From Pseudomonas fluorescens (GTDB lineage: Bacteria > Pseudomonadota > Gammaproteobacteria > Pseudomonadales > Pseudomonadaceae): a stretch of DNA of 64,000 nt. The notes below the pieces were generated by a model that worked only from the letters and a program-made list of their open reading frames with translations, ran no database searches and was not told the origin of the DNA. Positions 52,099-62,119 of the stretch are shown here, in pieces. The stretch is from the NCBI RefSeq assembly GCF_004683905.1, contig NZ_CP038438.1, forward strand, positions 2,542,001-2,606,000, read 5' to 3'. Made by a program: the position numbers and the translations under genes. How positions within the stretch are numbered: position 1 is the stretch's first letter; each line of letters opens with the position of its first letter.

Positions 52099-53172
52099 TC
52101 AATGCTCCCGGCTGGCGAAGTCGATGCGCGGATCGACCAGGGTGTAAGTGAGGTCGCCGATCAGTTTCACCACCAGACCGAGCAGGGTGAAGATGAACAG
52201 AGTGCCGAACACCACCGGGTAATCGCGATTGATCGCCGCTTCGAAACTCATCAGACCCAGACCGTCGAGGGAGAAAATCACTTCCACCAGCAACGAGCCG
52301 GTGAAGAAGATGCCGATGAACGCTGACGGGAACCCGGCAATCACCAGCAGCATGGCGTTGCGGAACACATGGCCGTAGAGCACGCGATTGCGCGTCAGGC
52401 CCTTGGCCTTGGCGGTGACCACGTACTGCTTGTTGATCTCGTCGAGGAAGCTGTTTTTGGTCAGCAGGGTCATGGTCGCGAAGTTGCCGATTACCAGCGC
52501 GGTCACCGGCAGCGCCAGGTGCCAGAAATAGTCGAGGATCTTACCGCCCAGGCTCAGTTCATCGAAGTTGTTCGAGGTCAGCCCGCGTAGCGGGAACCAG
52601 TCCAGATAACTGCCGCCGGCAAACACCACGATCAGCAGAATCGCAAAGAGGAACGCCGGGATCGCGTAGCCGATGATGATCGCGGAGCTGGTCCAGACGT
52701 CGAAGTGGCTGCCGTGTCGGGTGGCTTTGGCGATCCCCAGCGGGATCGACACCAGGTACATGATCAGCGTGCTCCACAGCCCGAGCGAGATCGATACCGG
52801 CATCTTTTCCTTGATCAGGTCGATAACCTTGGCGTCGCGGAAAAAACTGTCGCCGAAATCCAGCTTCGCGTAGTTCTTGACCATGATCCACAGACGTTCC
52901 GGGGCCGACTTGTCGAACCCGTACATGTGTTCGATTTCCTTGATCAGCGCCGGGTCGAGGCCTTGCGCGCCACGATACGCGGAGCCGGCCACCGAGACCT
53001 CGGCACCGCCACCGGCGATGCGGCTGGTGGCGCCTTCGAAGCCTTCGAGCTTGGCGATCATCTGCTCCACCGGGCCGCCGGGCGCGGCCTGGATGATCAC
53101 AAAGTTGATCAGCAGGATGCCGAACAGGGTCGGGATGATCAGCAGCAGTCGCCGAAAGATATACGCCAGCAT
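52099..53172 (-). CDS. Peptide ABC transporter permease (YejB/NppB-like)
   Basis: The 357-residue inner-membrane protein begins [37 protein letters not shown], the standard start of DppB/OppB-type permeases. Here it is followed by the YejB-type insertion ([34 protein letters not shown]). The EAA loop is [25 protein letters not shown]. The gene starts 4 bases after the stop of the second solute-binding-protein gene. Confidence 0.92.
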   Translation of the reverse strand: MLAYIFRRLLLIIPTLFGILLINFVIIQAAPGGPVEQMIAKLEGFEGATSRIAGGGAEVSVAGSAYRGAQGLDPALIKEIEHMYGFDKSAPERLWIMVKNYAKLDFGDSFFRDAKVIDLIKEKMPVSISLGLWSTLIMYLVSIPLGIAKATRHGSHFDVWTSSAIIIGYAIPAFLFAILLIVVFAGGSYLDWFPLRGLTSNNFDELSLGGKILDYFWHLALPVTALVIGNFATMTLLTKNSFLDEINKQYVVTAKAKGLTRNRVLYGHVFRNAMLLVIAGFPSAFIGIFFTGSLLVEVIFSLDGLGLMSFEAAINRDYPVVFGTLFIFTLLGLVVKLIGDLTYTLVDPRIDFASREH

Positions 53173-53176
53173 CTGA

Positions 53177-55018
53177 TTACTCCGTGCCCACAGGGTCGGC
53201 TTGCAGTTTGGTTTCGACTTCTATGGCGGGCTTCGCGTCAGGCTTGACCCACCAGGTGTTAATCCCGATGTCGTATTTGGGCGAGACTTTCGGGTGACCG
53301 ATGTGGTTCCAGTACGCCACGCGCCAGGTCTTGATGTGCCAGTTGGGGACCACGTAGTAACCCCATTGCAGCACCCGATCCAGCGCCCGGGCGTGCGCCA
53401 CCAGGCTGCTGCGCGAGTCGGCGTTGATCAGGTTCTCCACCAGTTGATCGACGATCGGATCCTTCAGGCCCATGGTGTTGCGGCTGCTCGGTTTGTCGGC
53501 GGCGGCGCTCATCCAGAATTCGCGCTGCTCGTTGCCCGGCGAGTTGGATTGCGGGAAGCTGCCGACCATCATGTCGAAGTCCCGCGAACGCACGCGGTTG
53601 ATGTATTGCGAAACGTCGACACGGCGGATCACCAGATCGATGCCGAGGTCGGCCAGATTGCGTTTGAACGGCAGCAGCACGCGTTCGAATTCGGTCTGCG
53701 CCAGCAGGAATTCGATGACCACCGGTTTGCCGTTGGCGTCGACCATTTTGTCGTCGACGATCTTCCAGCCAGCCTCTTGCAGCAATTGATAGGCCTCGCG
53801 CTGTTGGGCGCGGATCATGCCGCTGGCGTCGGTCTTGGGGTTCTCGAAGGCTTCGCTGAACACCTGCGCCGGCAATTTGCTGCGAAACGGTTCGAGGATC
53901 GCCCGTTGCTCGGCGTCGGGCAGGCCGGTGGCGGCCATTTCCGAGTTCTCGAAATAGCTGCGAGTGCGGAAGTAGGCACCGTTGAACAGCTGTTTGTTGG
54001 TCCACTCGAAATCGAACAGCAGACCGAGCGCCTGCCGCACCCGTACATCCTGAAACACCGGACGGCGCAGGTTGAAAACGAAGCCCTGCATGCCGGTCGG
54101 GTTGCTGTTGGCGATCTGTTCCTTGATCAAGCGGCCTTCGGTGACCGCCGGGATGTTGTAAGCGTTGGCCCAGTTCTTCGCGGTCATTTCCAGCCAGTAA
54201 TCGAACTGGCCGGCCTTCAGCGCTTCGACGGCGACGGTGTTGTCGCGGTAGTAATCGGTGGTCATTACGTCGAAGTTGTAGAACCCGCGATTGACCGGCA
54301 GATCCTTGCCCCAGTAGTCCTTGACCCGCTCATAGCGCACCGAGCGTCCGGCCTTCACTTCGGCGACCTTGTACGGGCCGCTGCCCAGCGGTATCTCCAG
54401 ATTGCCCTTGGAAAAATCACGGCTGGCCCACCAGTGTTTCGGCAGCACCGGGAGCTGGCCGAGGATCAGCGGTAACTCGCGATTGTTGGTGTGCTTGAAC
54501 TTGAACAACACCTTGAGCGGGTCTTCGGCGATGGCCTCTTCAACATCGCTGTAGTAACCGCGAAACAGCGGCGAGCCGTCCTTGGTCAGGGTCTGGAAGC
54601 TGAACACCACGTCTTCGGCGCGCACCGGATGGCCATCGTGAAAACGCGCTTCCGGGCGCAGGTAGAAACGTACCCAGCTGTTGTCCGGGGCTTTCTCGAT
54701 CTTCGCGGCGATCAGGCCGTACTCGGTGAACGGCTCGTCGAGGCTGTGCTTGGTCAGGGTGTCGTAGATCTGCCCGATATCATCGGCCGGCACGCCTTTG
54801 CTGATGAACGGGTTGAGGCTGTCGAAGCCGCCGAACCCGGCCTGACGGAAGATCCCGCCCTTGGGCGCGTCGGGGTTCACGTAATCGAACTGCTTGAAGT
54901 CCGCCGGGTATTTCGGCGGCTCGTTGTACAGGGTCACAGCGTGTTGCGGGGCGGCAATCGCCAGCCCGGCGAACAGCAGACCGCTGGCCTGCACGAGCAG
55001 GGCGCGGATGGGCGTCAT
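53177..55018 (-). CDS. Periplasmic peptide-binding protein (YejA/NppA-like), second of two
   Basis: The 613-residue precursor has a signal peptide ending near [10 protein letters not shown]. The family-5 solute-binding fold is evident: [26 protein letters not shown] start, [61 protein letters not shown], and [21 protein letters not shown]. It captures peptides or peptide-like compounds for the adjacent permeases. Its ATG overlaps the stop of the upstream paralogue by 4 bases. Confidence 0.92.
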   Translation of the reverse strand: MTPIRALLVQASGLLFAGLAIAAPQHAVTLYNEPPKYPADFKQFDYVNPDAPKGGIFRQAGFGGFDSLNPFISKGVPADDIGQIYDTLTKHSLDEPFTEYGLIAAKIEKAPDNSWVRFYLRPEARFHDGHPVRAEDVVFSFQTLTKDGSPLFRGYYSDVEEAIAEDPLKVLFKFKHTNNRELPLILGQLPVLPKHWWASRDFSKGNLEIPLGSGPYKVAEVKAGRSVRYERVKDYWGKDLPVNRGFYNFDVMTTDYYRDNTVAVEALKAGQFDYWLEMTAKNWANAYNIPAVTEGRLIKEQIANSNPTGMQGFVFNLRRPVFQDVRVRQALGLLFDFEWTNKQLFNGAYFRTRSYFENSEMAATGLPDAEQRAILEPFRSKLPAQVFSEAFENPKTDASGMIRAQQREAYQLLQEAGWKIVDDKMVDANGKPVVIEFLLAQTEFERVLLPFKRNLADLGIDLVIRRVDVSQYINRVRSRDFDMMVGSFPQSNSPGNEQREFWMSAAADKPSSRNTMGLKDPIVDQLVENLINADSRSSLVAHARALDRVLQWGYYVVPNWHIKTWRVAYWNHIGHPKVSPKYDIGINTWWVKPDAKPAIEVETKLQADPVGTE

Positions 55019-56847
55019 TTATTGTTCTCCGAAGATTTCAGCCACCACGCGCTCAGGCCCAGGGTGTAGGGCGGCGTGGTGACGAAGGCCAACCGGTTGC
55101 GGTAGGCCAGTCGGTGATAATTGAGGTACCAGTTGGGAATGCTGTAGTGCTGCCAGAGCAGCACGCGGTCGAGCGCCTTGCCGGCGGCGACCTGTTCGTC
55201 GCGGGTTTGCGCGGCGAGCAATTGTTCGAGCAGGTGATCGACCACCGGGTTGGCAATACCGGCGTAATTCTTGCTGCCCTTGACCCCGACCTGACTGGAA
55301 TGGAAGTACTGCCATTGCTCCAGACCCGGGCTGAGGGTCTGGTTGAGGGTCATCAGGATCATGTCGAAATCGAACTGGTCCAGGCGCTGTTTGTACTGGG
55401 CGCGATCCACCGTGCGCAGGCGTGCGTCGATGCCGATGCTGTTAAGGTTCTCGATATAGGGCTGGAGGATCCGCTCAAGGTTCGGGTTGACCAGCAGCAG
55501 TTCGAAGCTCAGCGGCTGCCCTGCGGTGTTTTGCAGGCGCTGGCCGTTGAGCTTCCAGCCGGCCTCGGCGAGTAGCGCCAGGGCCTTGCACATGGTCTCT
55601 CGCGGGATGCCACGGCCATCGGTTTGCGGCAGGCTGAACGGCTCGGTGAACAGCTTCGTCGGTAACTGATCCTTGTACGGCTTGAGCATCAGCCATTCAT
55701 GCCCGACCGGCAGGCCGCTGGCGCTGAATTCGCTGTTGGGATAGTAGCTGGTGGTGCGTTGGTAGGCATCGCTGAACAGCGCGCGGTTGGTCCATTCGAA
55801 GTCGAACATCAGGCCCAGCGCTTCGCGCACCTTGACGTCGCTGAAGGTTGCGCGCCGGGTGTTCATGAACAGGCCCTGGCTCTGGGTCGGGATCTGGTGC
55901 GGAATCTGCGCCTTGATCACGTCGCCACGGCGCACCGCCGGGAAGTTGTAGCCGTTGGCCCAGTTCTTCGCCTGATGCTCGATGTAGATGTCGAATTCAC
56001 CGGCCTTGAACGCTTCGAAGGCCACGTCGCTGTCTCGGTAAAACTCGACTTCCATGCGATCGAAGTTGTACTTGCCGCGATTGACCGGCAGATCCTTGCC
56101 CCAGTAATCCTTGACCCGCTCGAAAATCAGCTGCCGCCCCGGCGTCACCGAGGTGATGCGGTACGGGCCGCTGCCCAGCGGTGGTTCGAAGGTGGTGGCC
56201 TTGAAGTCGCGATCCTTCCAGTAATGCTGCGGCAGCACCGGCAACTCGCCGAGGCGCAGGATCAGTAACGGATTGCCCGAGCGTTTCATCACGAAACGAA
56301 TGCGCTGCGGGTTGAGGATGTCGACCCGCGAGACTTCCTGCAGGGCGGTGCGGTACAGCGGGTGGCCGTCCTTGAGCAGTGTTCGGTAGGAGAACGCCAC
56401 GTCGTAGGCGGTGATCTGGGTGCCGTCGTGAAAGCGCGCTTCCGGGCGCAGATTGAACACCACCCAGCTGCGATCTTCGCTGTACTCCACCGATTGCGCG
56501 ATCAGGCCATAGCTCGATGCTGGCTCGTCGCCGGACGGCGAATACTGGCCGGTGCCGACCATCAGCGGTTCGTTCAGCTCATTGATGCCGTACTGCAGGA
56601 AATTCGGTGTGGTAACCGGGCTGGTGCCCTTGAACGTGTATGGGTTGACCGTATCGAAGGTGCCGAACGCCATCACCCGCAACGTACCGCCCTTGGGCGC
56701 TTGCGGGTTGACCCAGTCGAAGTGGGTAAATCTGGCCGGGTACTTGAGCGTGCCGAACTGCGCATAACCGTGACTTTCGGTAATCGTCGCGCTTGCGGGT
56801 GAGCTCAAGGCCAGGCTGATCAGGAGCAGGAGGAGGGGACGCTTCAA
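55015..56847 (-). CDS. Periplasmic peptide-binding protein (YejA/NppA-like), first of two
   Basis: The 610-residue precursor has the signal MKRPLLLLLISLALSSPASA. It is a clear paralogue of the next gene's product ([52 protein letters not shown]; both contain [16 protein letters not shown]), so a duplication gave one transporter two ligand receptors. It is the first gene of the five-gene operon. From memory the P. aeruginosa counterpart (PA1811-PA1807, nppA1A2BCD) imports peptidyl nucleoside antibiotics as well as peptides. Confidence 0.92.
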   Translation of the reverse strand: MKRPLLLLLISLALSSPASATITESHGYAQFGTLKYPARFTHFDWVNPQAPKGGTLRVMAFGTFDTVNPYTFKGTSPVTTPNFLQYGINELNEPLMVGTGQYSPSGDEPASSYGLIAQSVEYSEDRSWVVFNLRPEARFHDGTQITAYDVAFSYRTLLKDGHPLYRTALQEVSRVDILNPQRIRFVMKRSGNPLLILRLGELPVLPQHYWKDRDFKATTFEPPLGSGPYRITSVTPGRQLIFERVKDYWGKDLPVNRGKYNFDRMEVEFYRDSDVAFEAFKAGEFDIYIEHQAKNWANGYNFPAVRRGDVIKAQIPHQIPTQSQGLFMNTRRATFSDVKVREALGLMFDFEWTNRALFSDAYQRTTSYYPNSEFSASGLPVGHEWLMLKPYKDQLPTKLFTEPFSLPQTDGRGIPRETMCKALALLAEAGWKLNGQRLQNTAGQPLSFELLLVNPNLERILQPYIENLNSIGIDARLRTVDRAQYKQRLDQFDFDMILMTLNQTLSPGLEQWQYFHSSQVGVKGSKNYAGIANPVVDHLLEQLLAAQTRDEQVAAGKALDRVLLWQHYSIPNWYLNYHRLAYRNRLAFVTTPPYTLGLSAWWLKSSENNK

Positions 56848-57160
56848 GTCAGATCCGATCCAGGCGGCTTGGGCTTTGTGGGCCGTACAGTAACAGCTTG
56901 TCTGGACAGGAAAAAGACAGAGGTTAATGTGGGGTTAATCGGCAAGGCCAAGAGCCCCTCACCCTAACCCTCTCCCGGAGGGAGAGGGGACTGACCGAGG
57001 TGTTTATGAGAAGTACGCCGACCTGAAATATCGAGTTGAACTCAGGTTTGAAAAAGCCCCCAATCTGCTCACTTTTCCCGTCGCCCCCTTGAGGGGAGAG
57101 GGTTGGGGTGAGGGGGAGAAATTTTGAGGGCGCCAACAAAATCAAGCCAGGCGCCAGGCG
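56848..57160. other. Gene-free region between the transporter operon and mltD, with a repeat
   Basis: About 310 bases hold the promoter of the transporter operon near 56850-56940 and, at 56956-57114, a repeat of the same family as 27066-27337: CCCTCACCCTAACCCTCTCC at one end and GAGAGGGTTGGGGTGAGGG at the other, with only one degenerate internal unit. No gene was seen. Confidence 0.65.
56956..57114. repeat. Intergenic repeat with CCCTCACCCTAACCCTCTCC inverted ends
   Basis: Inverted ends related to those of the element at 27066-27337 flank an internal segment containing CGACCTGAAATATC, resembling the CGACCTGAAATAG-like text of the 96-base unit of that element. It is the shorter, single-unit form of the family. 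Confidence 0.65.
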
Positions 57161-57188
57161 AAAAAAAGCCCCTGAAAATTCAGGGGCT
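57161..57188 (-). terminator. Intrinsic terminator of mltD
   Basis: On the minus strand, AGCCCCTGAA and TTCAGGGGCT arms are followed by seven T residues. It begins 7 bases past the mltD stop. Confidence 0.9.
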
Positions 57189-57194
57189 CTTCTG

Positions 57195-58661
57195 TCAGTG
57201 CGGCTGGTAAACCGTGAGCATCTGCCCAGGCTTGAGGGCCTTGCCGGCACCCGGGTTCCAGCGCTTGAGATGTTGCATCTCGACGTTGAAACGCTTGGCC
57301 ACCACATACAAGGTGTCGCCACGCTTGACCTTGTACTGGGTCTGCTGCTGACTGTCGGCCTTGCCTTTGGTCTTGCTGTTGGCGGCGATCACCGTGTTGA
57401 CCCGGCCACCGCTGCGCGCCGGGGTGCGCTTGGTGTTGTCCTGCATCACCAGAGTCTGGCCGACCTTGAGGTTCTTACCGGTCAGCTTGTTCCAGCGCTG
57501 CAGGTCCTTGACTTCGACCTTGTTGGCCTTGGCAATGGAACCGAGGTTGTCACCGCGCTTGACCCGATAGGCGCGCTTCAGCTTCGCCACTTCACTTGGG
57601 TCGGCCCCGTCGAACACCGGCTTCAGCGAGCGCGGGCTGATCAGCTCTTCAGGCCGCATGGTCTGCAGGCTGGCGGTCAGCAATTGCGCCTTCGACGTCG
57701 GCACCAGCAGATGCTGAGGGCCGTCGATGGTGGTGCGCTGCTTGAAGGCCGGGTTGAGCTGGAACAGCTCGTCTTCGTCGATGTTGGCCACCGCTGCGAC
57801 CTTGGACAGGTCCATGCGCTGGTTGATTTCGACGACCTGGAAATACGGTTCGTTGGCGATCGGGTTGAGGTTCACCCCGTAGGCTTCCGGGGCCAGTACC
57901 ACTTGCGACAGGGCCAGCAGCTTCGGTACGTAGGCCTGGGTTTCCGCCGGCAACGACGACAGGTTCCAATAATCGGTCGGCAGGCCAAGCTTCTCATTAC
58001 GCTCGATGGCGCGGCTGACCGTGCCTTCACCGGCGTTATAGGCCGCCAGGGCCAGCAGCCAGTCACCGTTGAACATGTCGTGCAGACGAGTCAGGTAGTC
58101 CATCGCGGCGGTGGTCGAGGCGGTGATATCGCGACGGCCATCATAGAAGCGGGTCTGGCGCAGGTTGTAGTAACGACCGGTGGACGGAATGAATTGCCAC
58201 AGGCCCGAAGCGTCGGCCCGGGAATAGGCCATCGGGTTGTAGGCGCTCTCGATCACTGGCAGCAGGGCCAGCTCCAGCGGCATGTTGCGCTCTTCGAGAC
58301 GCTCGACGATGTAATGAATGTAGAGACTGCCGCGTTCGCCGGCGTTCTCCAGAAAGGACGGGTTGCTGGCAAACCACAGCCGCTGCTGCTCGATGCGCGG
58401 GTTGACGCCCAGGCCGTCCTGCAGCTGGAAACCACCGCGCATGCGCTCCCAGATGTCCTGAGGCACCTGCGGGCTGGGCTTTTCGCTGAGCCAGATCGGT
58501 TTCTGCTTGGCTCGCGCAGCAATGTTCGGCGTATGGCTCGCTTCAGGCTGCGGAGCATGGCTGGAACAGCCCGCCAACGTGGCGGACACAGCCACCGCGA
58601 TGGCTTGCGCCAGGCGGGTCAGCGTGTCTGAATTGACGGACTTACGTATGGATGACGACAT
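57195..58661 (-). CDS. mltD: Membrane-bound lytic murein transglycosylase D
   Basis: This 488-residue outer-membrane lipoprotein cleaves peptidoglycan glycan strands. The signal peptide ends in a lipobox (SATLAGC). The SLT domain has the catalytic Glu in LALLPVIESAYNPMAYS, followed by GLWQFIPSTGRYY and LALAAYNAGEGTVSRAIER. Two LysM modules bind glycan (YRVKRGDNLGSIAKANKVEV and YKVKRGDTLYVVAKRFNVEM). The ATG at 58661 gives a sensible signal peptide; an upstream in-frame start at 58685 is less likely. It is divergent from nothing and sits in the conserved fabI-dnaQ block. Confidence 0.95.
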   Translation of the reverse strand: MSSSIRKSVNSDTLTRLAQAIAVAVSATLAGCSSHAPQPEASHTPNIAARAKQKPIWLSEKPSPQVPQDIWERMRGGFQLQDGLGVNPRIEQQRLWFASNPSFLENAGERGSLYIHYIVERLEERNMPLELALLPVIESAYNPMAYSRADASGLWQFIPSTGRYYNLRQTRFYDGRRDITASTTAAMDYLTRLHDMFNGDWLLALAAYNAGEGTVSRAIERNEKLGLPTDYWNLSSLPAETQAYVPKLLALSQVVLAPEAYGVNLNPIANEPYFQVVEINQRMDLSKVAAVANIDEDELFQLNPAFKQRTTIDGPQHLLVPTSKAQLLTASLQTMRPEELISPRSLKPVFDGADPSEVAKLKRAYRVKRGDNLGSIAKANKVEVKDLQRWNKLTGKNLKVGQTLVMQDNTKRTPARSGGRVNTVIAANSKTKGKADSQQQTQYKVKRGDTLYVVAKRFNVEMQHLKRWNPGAGKALKPGQMLTVYQPH

Positions 58662-58760
58662 TGGCTGGAAGTAAGTTCCGGGCAAAAATGTCGGGCGATT
58701 CTAGAAAGCGCACCCCCTGCGGTCAACCATTCAGAATTTTTGTACCAGCTGGTGAGTCAC

Positions 58761-59528
58761 TTAGAAATTATCTTTCCATGCCCGCAGAGCCGCAAAAACC
58801 TCACTCGGCGCCCGGTTTTGAGCGCCTGCCCGTTCGTCCACTTTTTGTGTAACTAATGTTTCAGCGGTACGCAAAAACGGATTTGTGAGCTTTTCCAGGG
58901 CCAGGGTCGAGGGCAGGGTCATCACGCCTTTTTCCCGTTGTTGGCTGACTTTTTCCAGACGGGCGGCAATGTCCGGGTTGCTCGGTTCGACGGCCGCAGC
59001 AAACTTCAGATTGCTCAGGGTGTATTCATGGGTGCAATACACCAGCGTATCCTCGGGCAAAGCGGCGAGACGGCCGAGCGAGTGGTGCATCTGCTCCGGC
59101 GTGCCTTCGAACAGGCGTCCGCAACCGGCGGCGAACAGGGTGTCGCCGCAAAACAGCAGGCCGTGGTGGTAATAGGCAATGTGGCCGAGGGTGTGACCGG
59201 GCACCGCATAGACATCGAAATCCCAGCCGAGCACGCTGACCTTGTCGTTGTCCTTGAGCGCCACGTCGCGCCCCGGGATGTTTTCGCTGGCCGGGCCGTA
59301 GACTTTGGCGCCGCTTGCCGCTTTCAGGCGTTCGACGCCGCCGACGTGATCGTGATGGTGATGGGTGATCAGAATGTCGCTCAGTACCCAGCCCGGGTGT
59401 GCGGCCAGCCAGGCCTGCACCGGCGCGGCATCGCCCGGGTCGACCACGGCGCAGCGCTGGGTGCGGTGATCCTGTAACAACCAGATGTAGTTGTCGGTGA
59501 ACGCGGGCAGGGCACTGATCTGTATCAT
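58761..59528 (-). CDS. gloB: Hydroxyacylglutathione hydrolase (glyoxalase II)
   Basis: The 255-residue metallo-beta-lactamase-fold enzyme hydrolyses S-lactoylglutathione to lactate and glutathione, completing methylglyoxal detoxification. The binuclear metal motif THHHHDH lies at 55-61, with further ligands in [30 protein letters not shown] and [15 protein letters not shown]. The C-terminal helical domain binds glutathione (NPFLRTAE). The ATG at 59528 ([10 protein letters not shown]) is standard. It diverges from the methyltransferase-like gene, as in P. aeruginosa. Confidence 0.96.
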   Translation of the reverse strand: MIQISALPAFTDNYIWLLQDHRTQRCAVVDPGDAAPVQAWLAAHPGWVLSDILITHHHHDHVGGVERLKAASGAKVYGPASENIPGRDVALKDNDKVSVLGWDFDVYAVPGHTLGHIAYYHHGLLFCGDTLFAAGCGRLFEGTPEQMHHSLGRLAALPEDTLVYCTHEYTLSNLKFAAAVEPSNPDIAARLEKVSQQREKGVMTLPSTLALEKLTNPFLRTAETLVTQKVDERAGAQNRAPSEVFAALRAWKDNF

Positions 59529-59594
59529 CGTCGGAATTCGCCAAGCGGAAAACATTGGCGCATCTTAGAGCTTCTAGCGGCGTTGGAGAATGAC

Positions 59595-60353
59595 ATGACC
59601 GATAAAGCGTTCGCTCAGGCCGATCCCGACTGGCTGGCGTTGATCGGCGCGGCCCGTGAATGGCTGGCCGGCCCGCTCGGGCAATTTCTGCTGGATGAAG
59701 AACGGCGCATGCTCGAAGACGAGTTGGGGCGGTTCTTCGGCGGCTATCTGGTGCATTACGGGCCGTCGGCCCAGACCCCGCCGTCGGCGCCGCAGGTGCA
59801 GCGCAACGTGCGGCTCGGCGCACCGTTGCCGGGTGTCGAGATCGTCTGCGAGGAACAGGCCTGGCCATTGAGTGAGCACGCCGCCGACGTGGTGGTATTG
59901 CAGCACGGTCTGGATTTCTGCCTGTCACCCCACGGTTTGCTGCGCGAAGCGGCGAGCAGCGTACGCCCCGGCGGGCATCTGCTGATCATCGGCATCAACC
60001 CCTGGAGCACCTGGGGTTTGCGCCACGTATTTGCCCACGACGCCTTGCGCCAGGCACGCTGCATCTCGCCATCGCGGGTCGCCGACTGGCTCAATCTGCT
60101 GGGCTTTGCGCTGGAGAAACGCCGCTTCGGGTGCTATCGTCCGCCGCTCGCGTCGCCCAAGTGGCAGGCCCGACTGGCCGGCTGGGAACGCAAGGCCGGC
60201 GACTGGCAACTGTCGGGCGGTGGCTTCTATTTATTGGTCGCGCGCAAGATCGTGGTTGGCCTACGCCCGGTGCGTCAGGAGCGCCGCGAGCCGATGGGCA
60301 AGCTGATTCCGCTGCCGATGGCCAAGGTCAACCGCCGTCGTATCGAACCGTAA
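59595..60353 (+). CDS. Methyltransferase-like protein with degenerate SAM motif I
   Basis: The 252-residue protein has the later part of a class I methyltransferase fold: LSEHAADVVVLQHGLDFCLSPHGLLREAASSVRPGGHLLIIGINPWSTWGLRH matches motifs II-III and the WSTWGLR region of methyltransferase-11 proteins. The glycine-rich motif I expected before it is absent (LGAPLPGVEIVCEEQ), so catalysis is doubtful or SAM binding is unusual. The ATG at 59595 follows GGAG. It lies between gloB and rnhA, as does PA1814 in P. aeruginosa. The C-terminus is basic (MAKVNRRRIEP). Confidence 0.8.
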   Translation: MTDKAFAQADPDWLALIGAAREWLAGPLGQFLLDEERRMLEDELGRFFGGYLVHYGPSAQTPPSAPQVQRNVRLGAPLPGVEIVCEEQAWPLSEHAADVVVLQHGLDFCLSPHGLLREAASSVRPGGHLLIIGINPWSTWGLRHVFAHDALRQARCISPSRVADWLNLLGFALEKRRFGCYRPPLASPKWQARLAGWERKAGDWQLSGGGFYLLVARKIVVGLRPVRQERREPMGKLIPLPMAKVNRRRIEP

Positions 60354-60444
60354 ACCTTCTTTTTATAGTGGCCGGACTTGTTCCGGCCGCGGCCATCGTC
60401 GATCCGCGATTGACGGGGCCAGGCATTTTTCTGGATAGAGTGGC

Positions 60445-60906
60445 ATGAGCGAAAGCGTCGATAGCGTAGAACTGTTCACCGACGGTGCCTGCAAGGGCAA
60501 CCCCGGCCCGGGCGGCTGGGGCGCCTTGCTGGTGTGCAAGGGCGTCGAAAAGGAACTGTGGGGCGGCGAAGCCAATACCACCAACAACCGCATGGAACTG
60601 CTCGGCGCCATCCGTGGCCTCGAAGCCTTGAAACGGCCGTGCGAAGTGCTGCTGGTGACCGACTCGCAATACGTGATGAAGGGCATCAACGAGTGGATGG
60701 CCAACTGGAAAAAGCGCGGCTGGAAGACGGCGGCGAAAGAGCCGGTGAAAAACGCTGATCTGTGGAAAGAGCTGGACGAGCAGGTCAACCGGCACAAGGT
60801 CACCTGGAAGTGGGTGCGCGGGCACATTGGTCATCACGGTAACGAACGGGCGGACCAATTGGCCAACCGTGGGGTGGATGAAGTTCGCGGGTACAAGCAG
60901 AGCTGA
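60445..60906 (+). CDS. rnhA: Ribonuclease HI
   Basis: The 153-residue enzyme degrades RNA in RNA-DNA hybrids. Catalytic acids are Asp13 ([17 protein letters not shown]), Glu51 ([10 protein letters not shown]), Asp73 (LVTDSQYV) and Asp137 ([10 protein letters not shown]), with the conserved His in [12 protein letters not shown]. The basic handle ([16 protein letters not shown]) is present. It is co-oriented with dnaQ downstream, with a REP pair in the 210-base gap. Confidence 0.97.
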   Translation: MSESVDSVELFTDGACKGNPGPGGWGALLVCKGVEKELWGGEANTTNNRMELLGAIRGLEALKRPCEVLLVTDSQYVMKGINEWMANWKKRGWKTAAKEPVKNADLWKELDEQVNRHKVTWKWVRGHIGHHGNERADQLANRGVDEVRGYKQS

Positions 60907-60933
60907 TTCCCTCCGTTGCACCGAGTCGTGGCC

Positions 60934-61026
60934 TTCGCGAGCAAGCCCGCTCCCACACTGGATCTCCTGCGTACATCAGCACTGTGTCCACCGCAGATCA
61001 ATTGTGGGAGCGGGCTTGCTCGCGAA
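60934..61026. repeat. REP inverted pair between rnhA and dnaQ
   Basis: TTCGCGAGCAAGCCCGCTCC and complement around a 45-base linker. It lies in the gap between two co-oriented genes, so it must be transcribed if they share a message. Confidence 0.88.
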
Positions 61027-61116
61027 TGGAGCGACTCGGTCTACCTGAAACACCCCCACCGAGCGTGTTAACATCGCCGCTTTTGCACGATTGACCCCGT
61101 TGAGAATTGAACACTG

Positions 61117-61875
61117 ATGGCCACCAGATCCGTTGTACTCGATACCGAAACCACCGGCATGCCGGTGACCGATGGTCACCGGATCATTGAAATCGGCTGT
61201 GTCGAACTGATCGGTCGGCGCCTGACGGGCCGGCATTTTCACGTCTACCTGCAACCGGATCGCGAGAGTGACGAAGGCGCGATCGGCGTTCACGGCATCA
61301 CCAACGAATTCCTCGTCGGCAAACCGCGTTTCGCCGAAGTGGCCGACGAGTTCTTCGAGTTCATCAACGGCGCGCAACTGATCATCCATAACGCGGCGTT
61401 CGACGTTGGCTTCATCAACAACGAATTTGCCTTGATGGGTCAGCACGATCGCGCTGACATCACGCAGCACTGCACCATCCTCGACACCCTGATGATGGCC
61501 CGGGAACGTCACCCGGGGCAGCGCAATAGCCTCGACGCCTTGTGCAAACGTTATGGCGTCGACAACTCCGGCCGTGAACTGCACGGCGCCTTGCTCGACT
61601 CGGAGATTCTCGCCGACGTCTACCTGACCATGACCGGTGGCCAGACCAGTCTGTCGCTGGCCGGCAACGCTTCCGACGGCAATGGCACGGGCGAGGGCGC
61701 GGACAACTCCGCCACCGAAATCCGTCGTCTGCCGGCGAGTCGTCAGCCTGCGCGGATCATTCGGGCGACGGAAGAGGAACTGGCGGCGCATATGGCGCGG
61801 CTGGAGATCATTGCCAAGTCGGCGGGCGGGCCGGCGTTGTGGACGCAGATTGCCGAGGCTGATGCTCAAGCTTGA
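61117..61875 (+). CDS. dnaQ: DNA polymerase III epsilon subunit (proofreading exonuclease)
   Basis: The 252-residue 3'-5' exonuclease of the replicative polymerase has DEDDh motifs: ExoI LDTETTGMP (Asp9, Glu11), ExoII HNAAFDVGFINNEF, and ExoIII-epsilon HGALLDSEILADVYL. The C-terminal tail (from about 180) is the flexible segment that binds the alpha subunit. The first ATG gives the usual start MATRSVVLDTETTG. A SAM-like promoter is not evident; a gap of 210 bases separates it from rnhA. Confidence 0.97.
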   Translation: MATRSVVLDTETTGMPVTDGHRIIEIGCVELIGRRLTGRHFHVYLQPDRESDEGAIGVHGITNEFLVGKPRFAEVADEFFEFINGAQLIIHNAAFDVGFINNEFALMGQHDRADITQHCTILDTLMMARERHPGQRNSLDALCKRYGVDNSGRELHGALLDSEILADVYLTMTGGQTSLSLAGNASDGNGTGEGADNSATEIRRLPASRQPARIIRATEEELAAHMARLEIIAKSAGGPALWTQIAEADAQA

Positions 61876-61882
61876 CCCCCTC

Positions 61883-62005
61883 TGTGGCGAGGGAGCTTGC
61901 TCCCGCTTGGCTGCGAAGCAGTCATAAAACCTGAATGCACTATTGATGCTGAACGAATACTGGGGGCCGCTTCGCGCCCCAGCGGGAGCAAGCTCCCTCG
62001 CCACA
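61883..62005. repeat. Inverted repeat TGTGGCGAGGGAGCTTGCTC between dnaQ and the decarboxylase
   Basis: Arms TGTGGCGAGGGAGCTTGCTCCCGCT and complement (25 bases, written here only as type) enclose about 73 bases with a secondary inverted segment (TGGCTGCGAAGCAG; GGGGGCCGCTTCGCGCCCC). It is a different REP class from the others in this window. Confidence 0.85.
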
Positions 62006-62119
62006 AAAGCCGAGTCAGGCTGAATGAAGCCAACTGGCCACCCTCGCCACTTTCGCTGCAACCCTCTACCCTGAGTGCATTGGCAGACTTTGATCCGCCG
62101 CCTCAGGACACTGAGCCTC

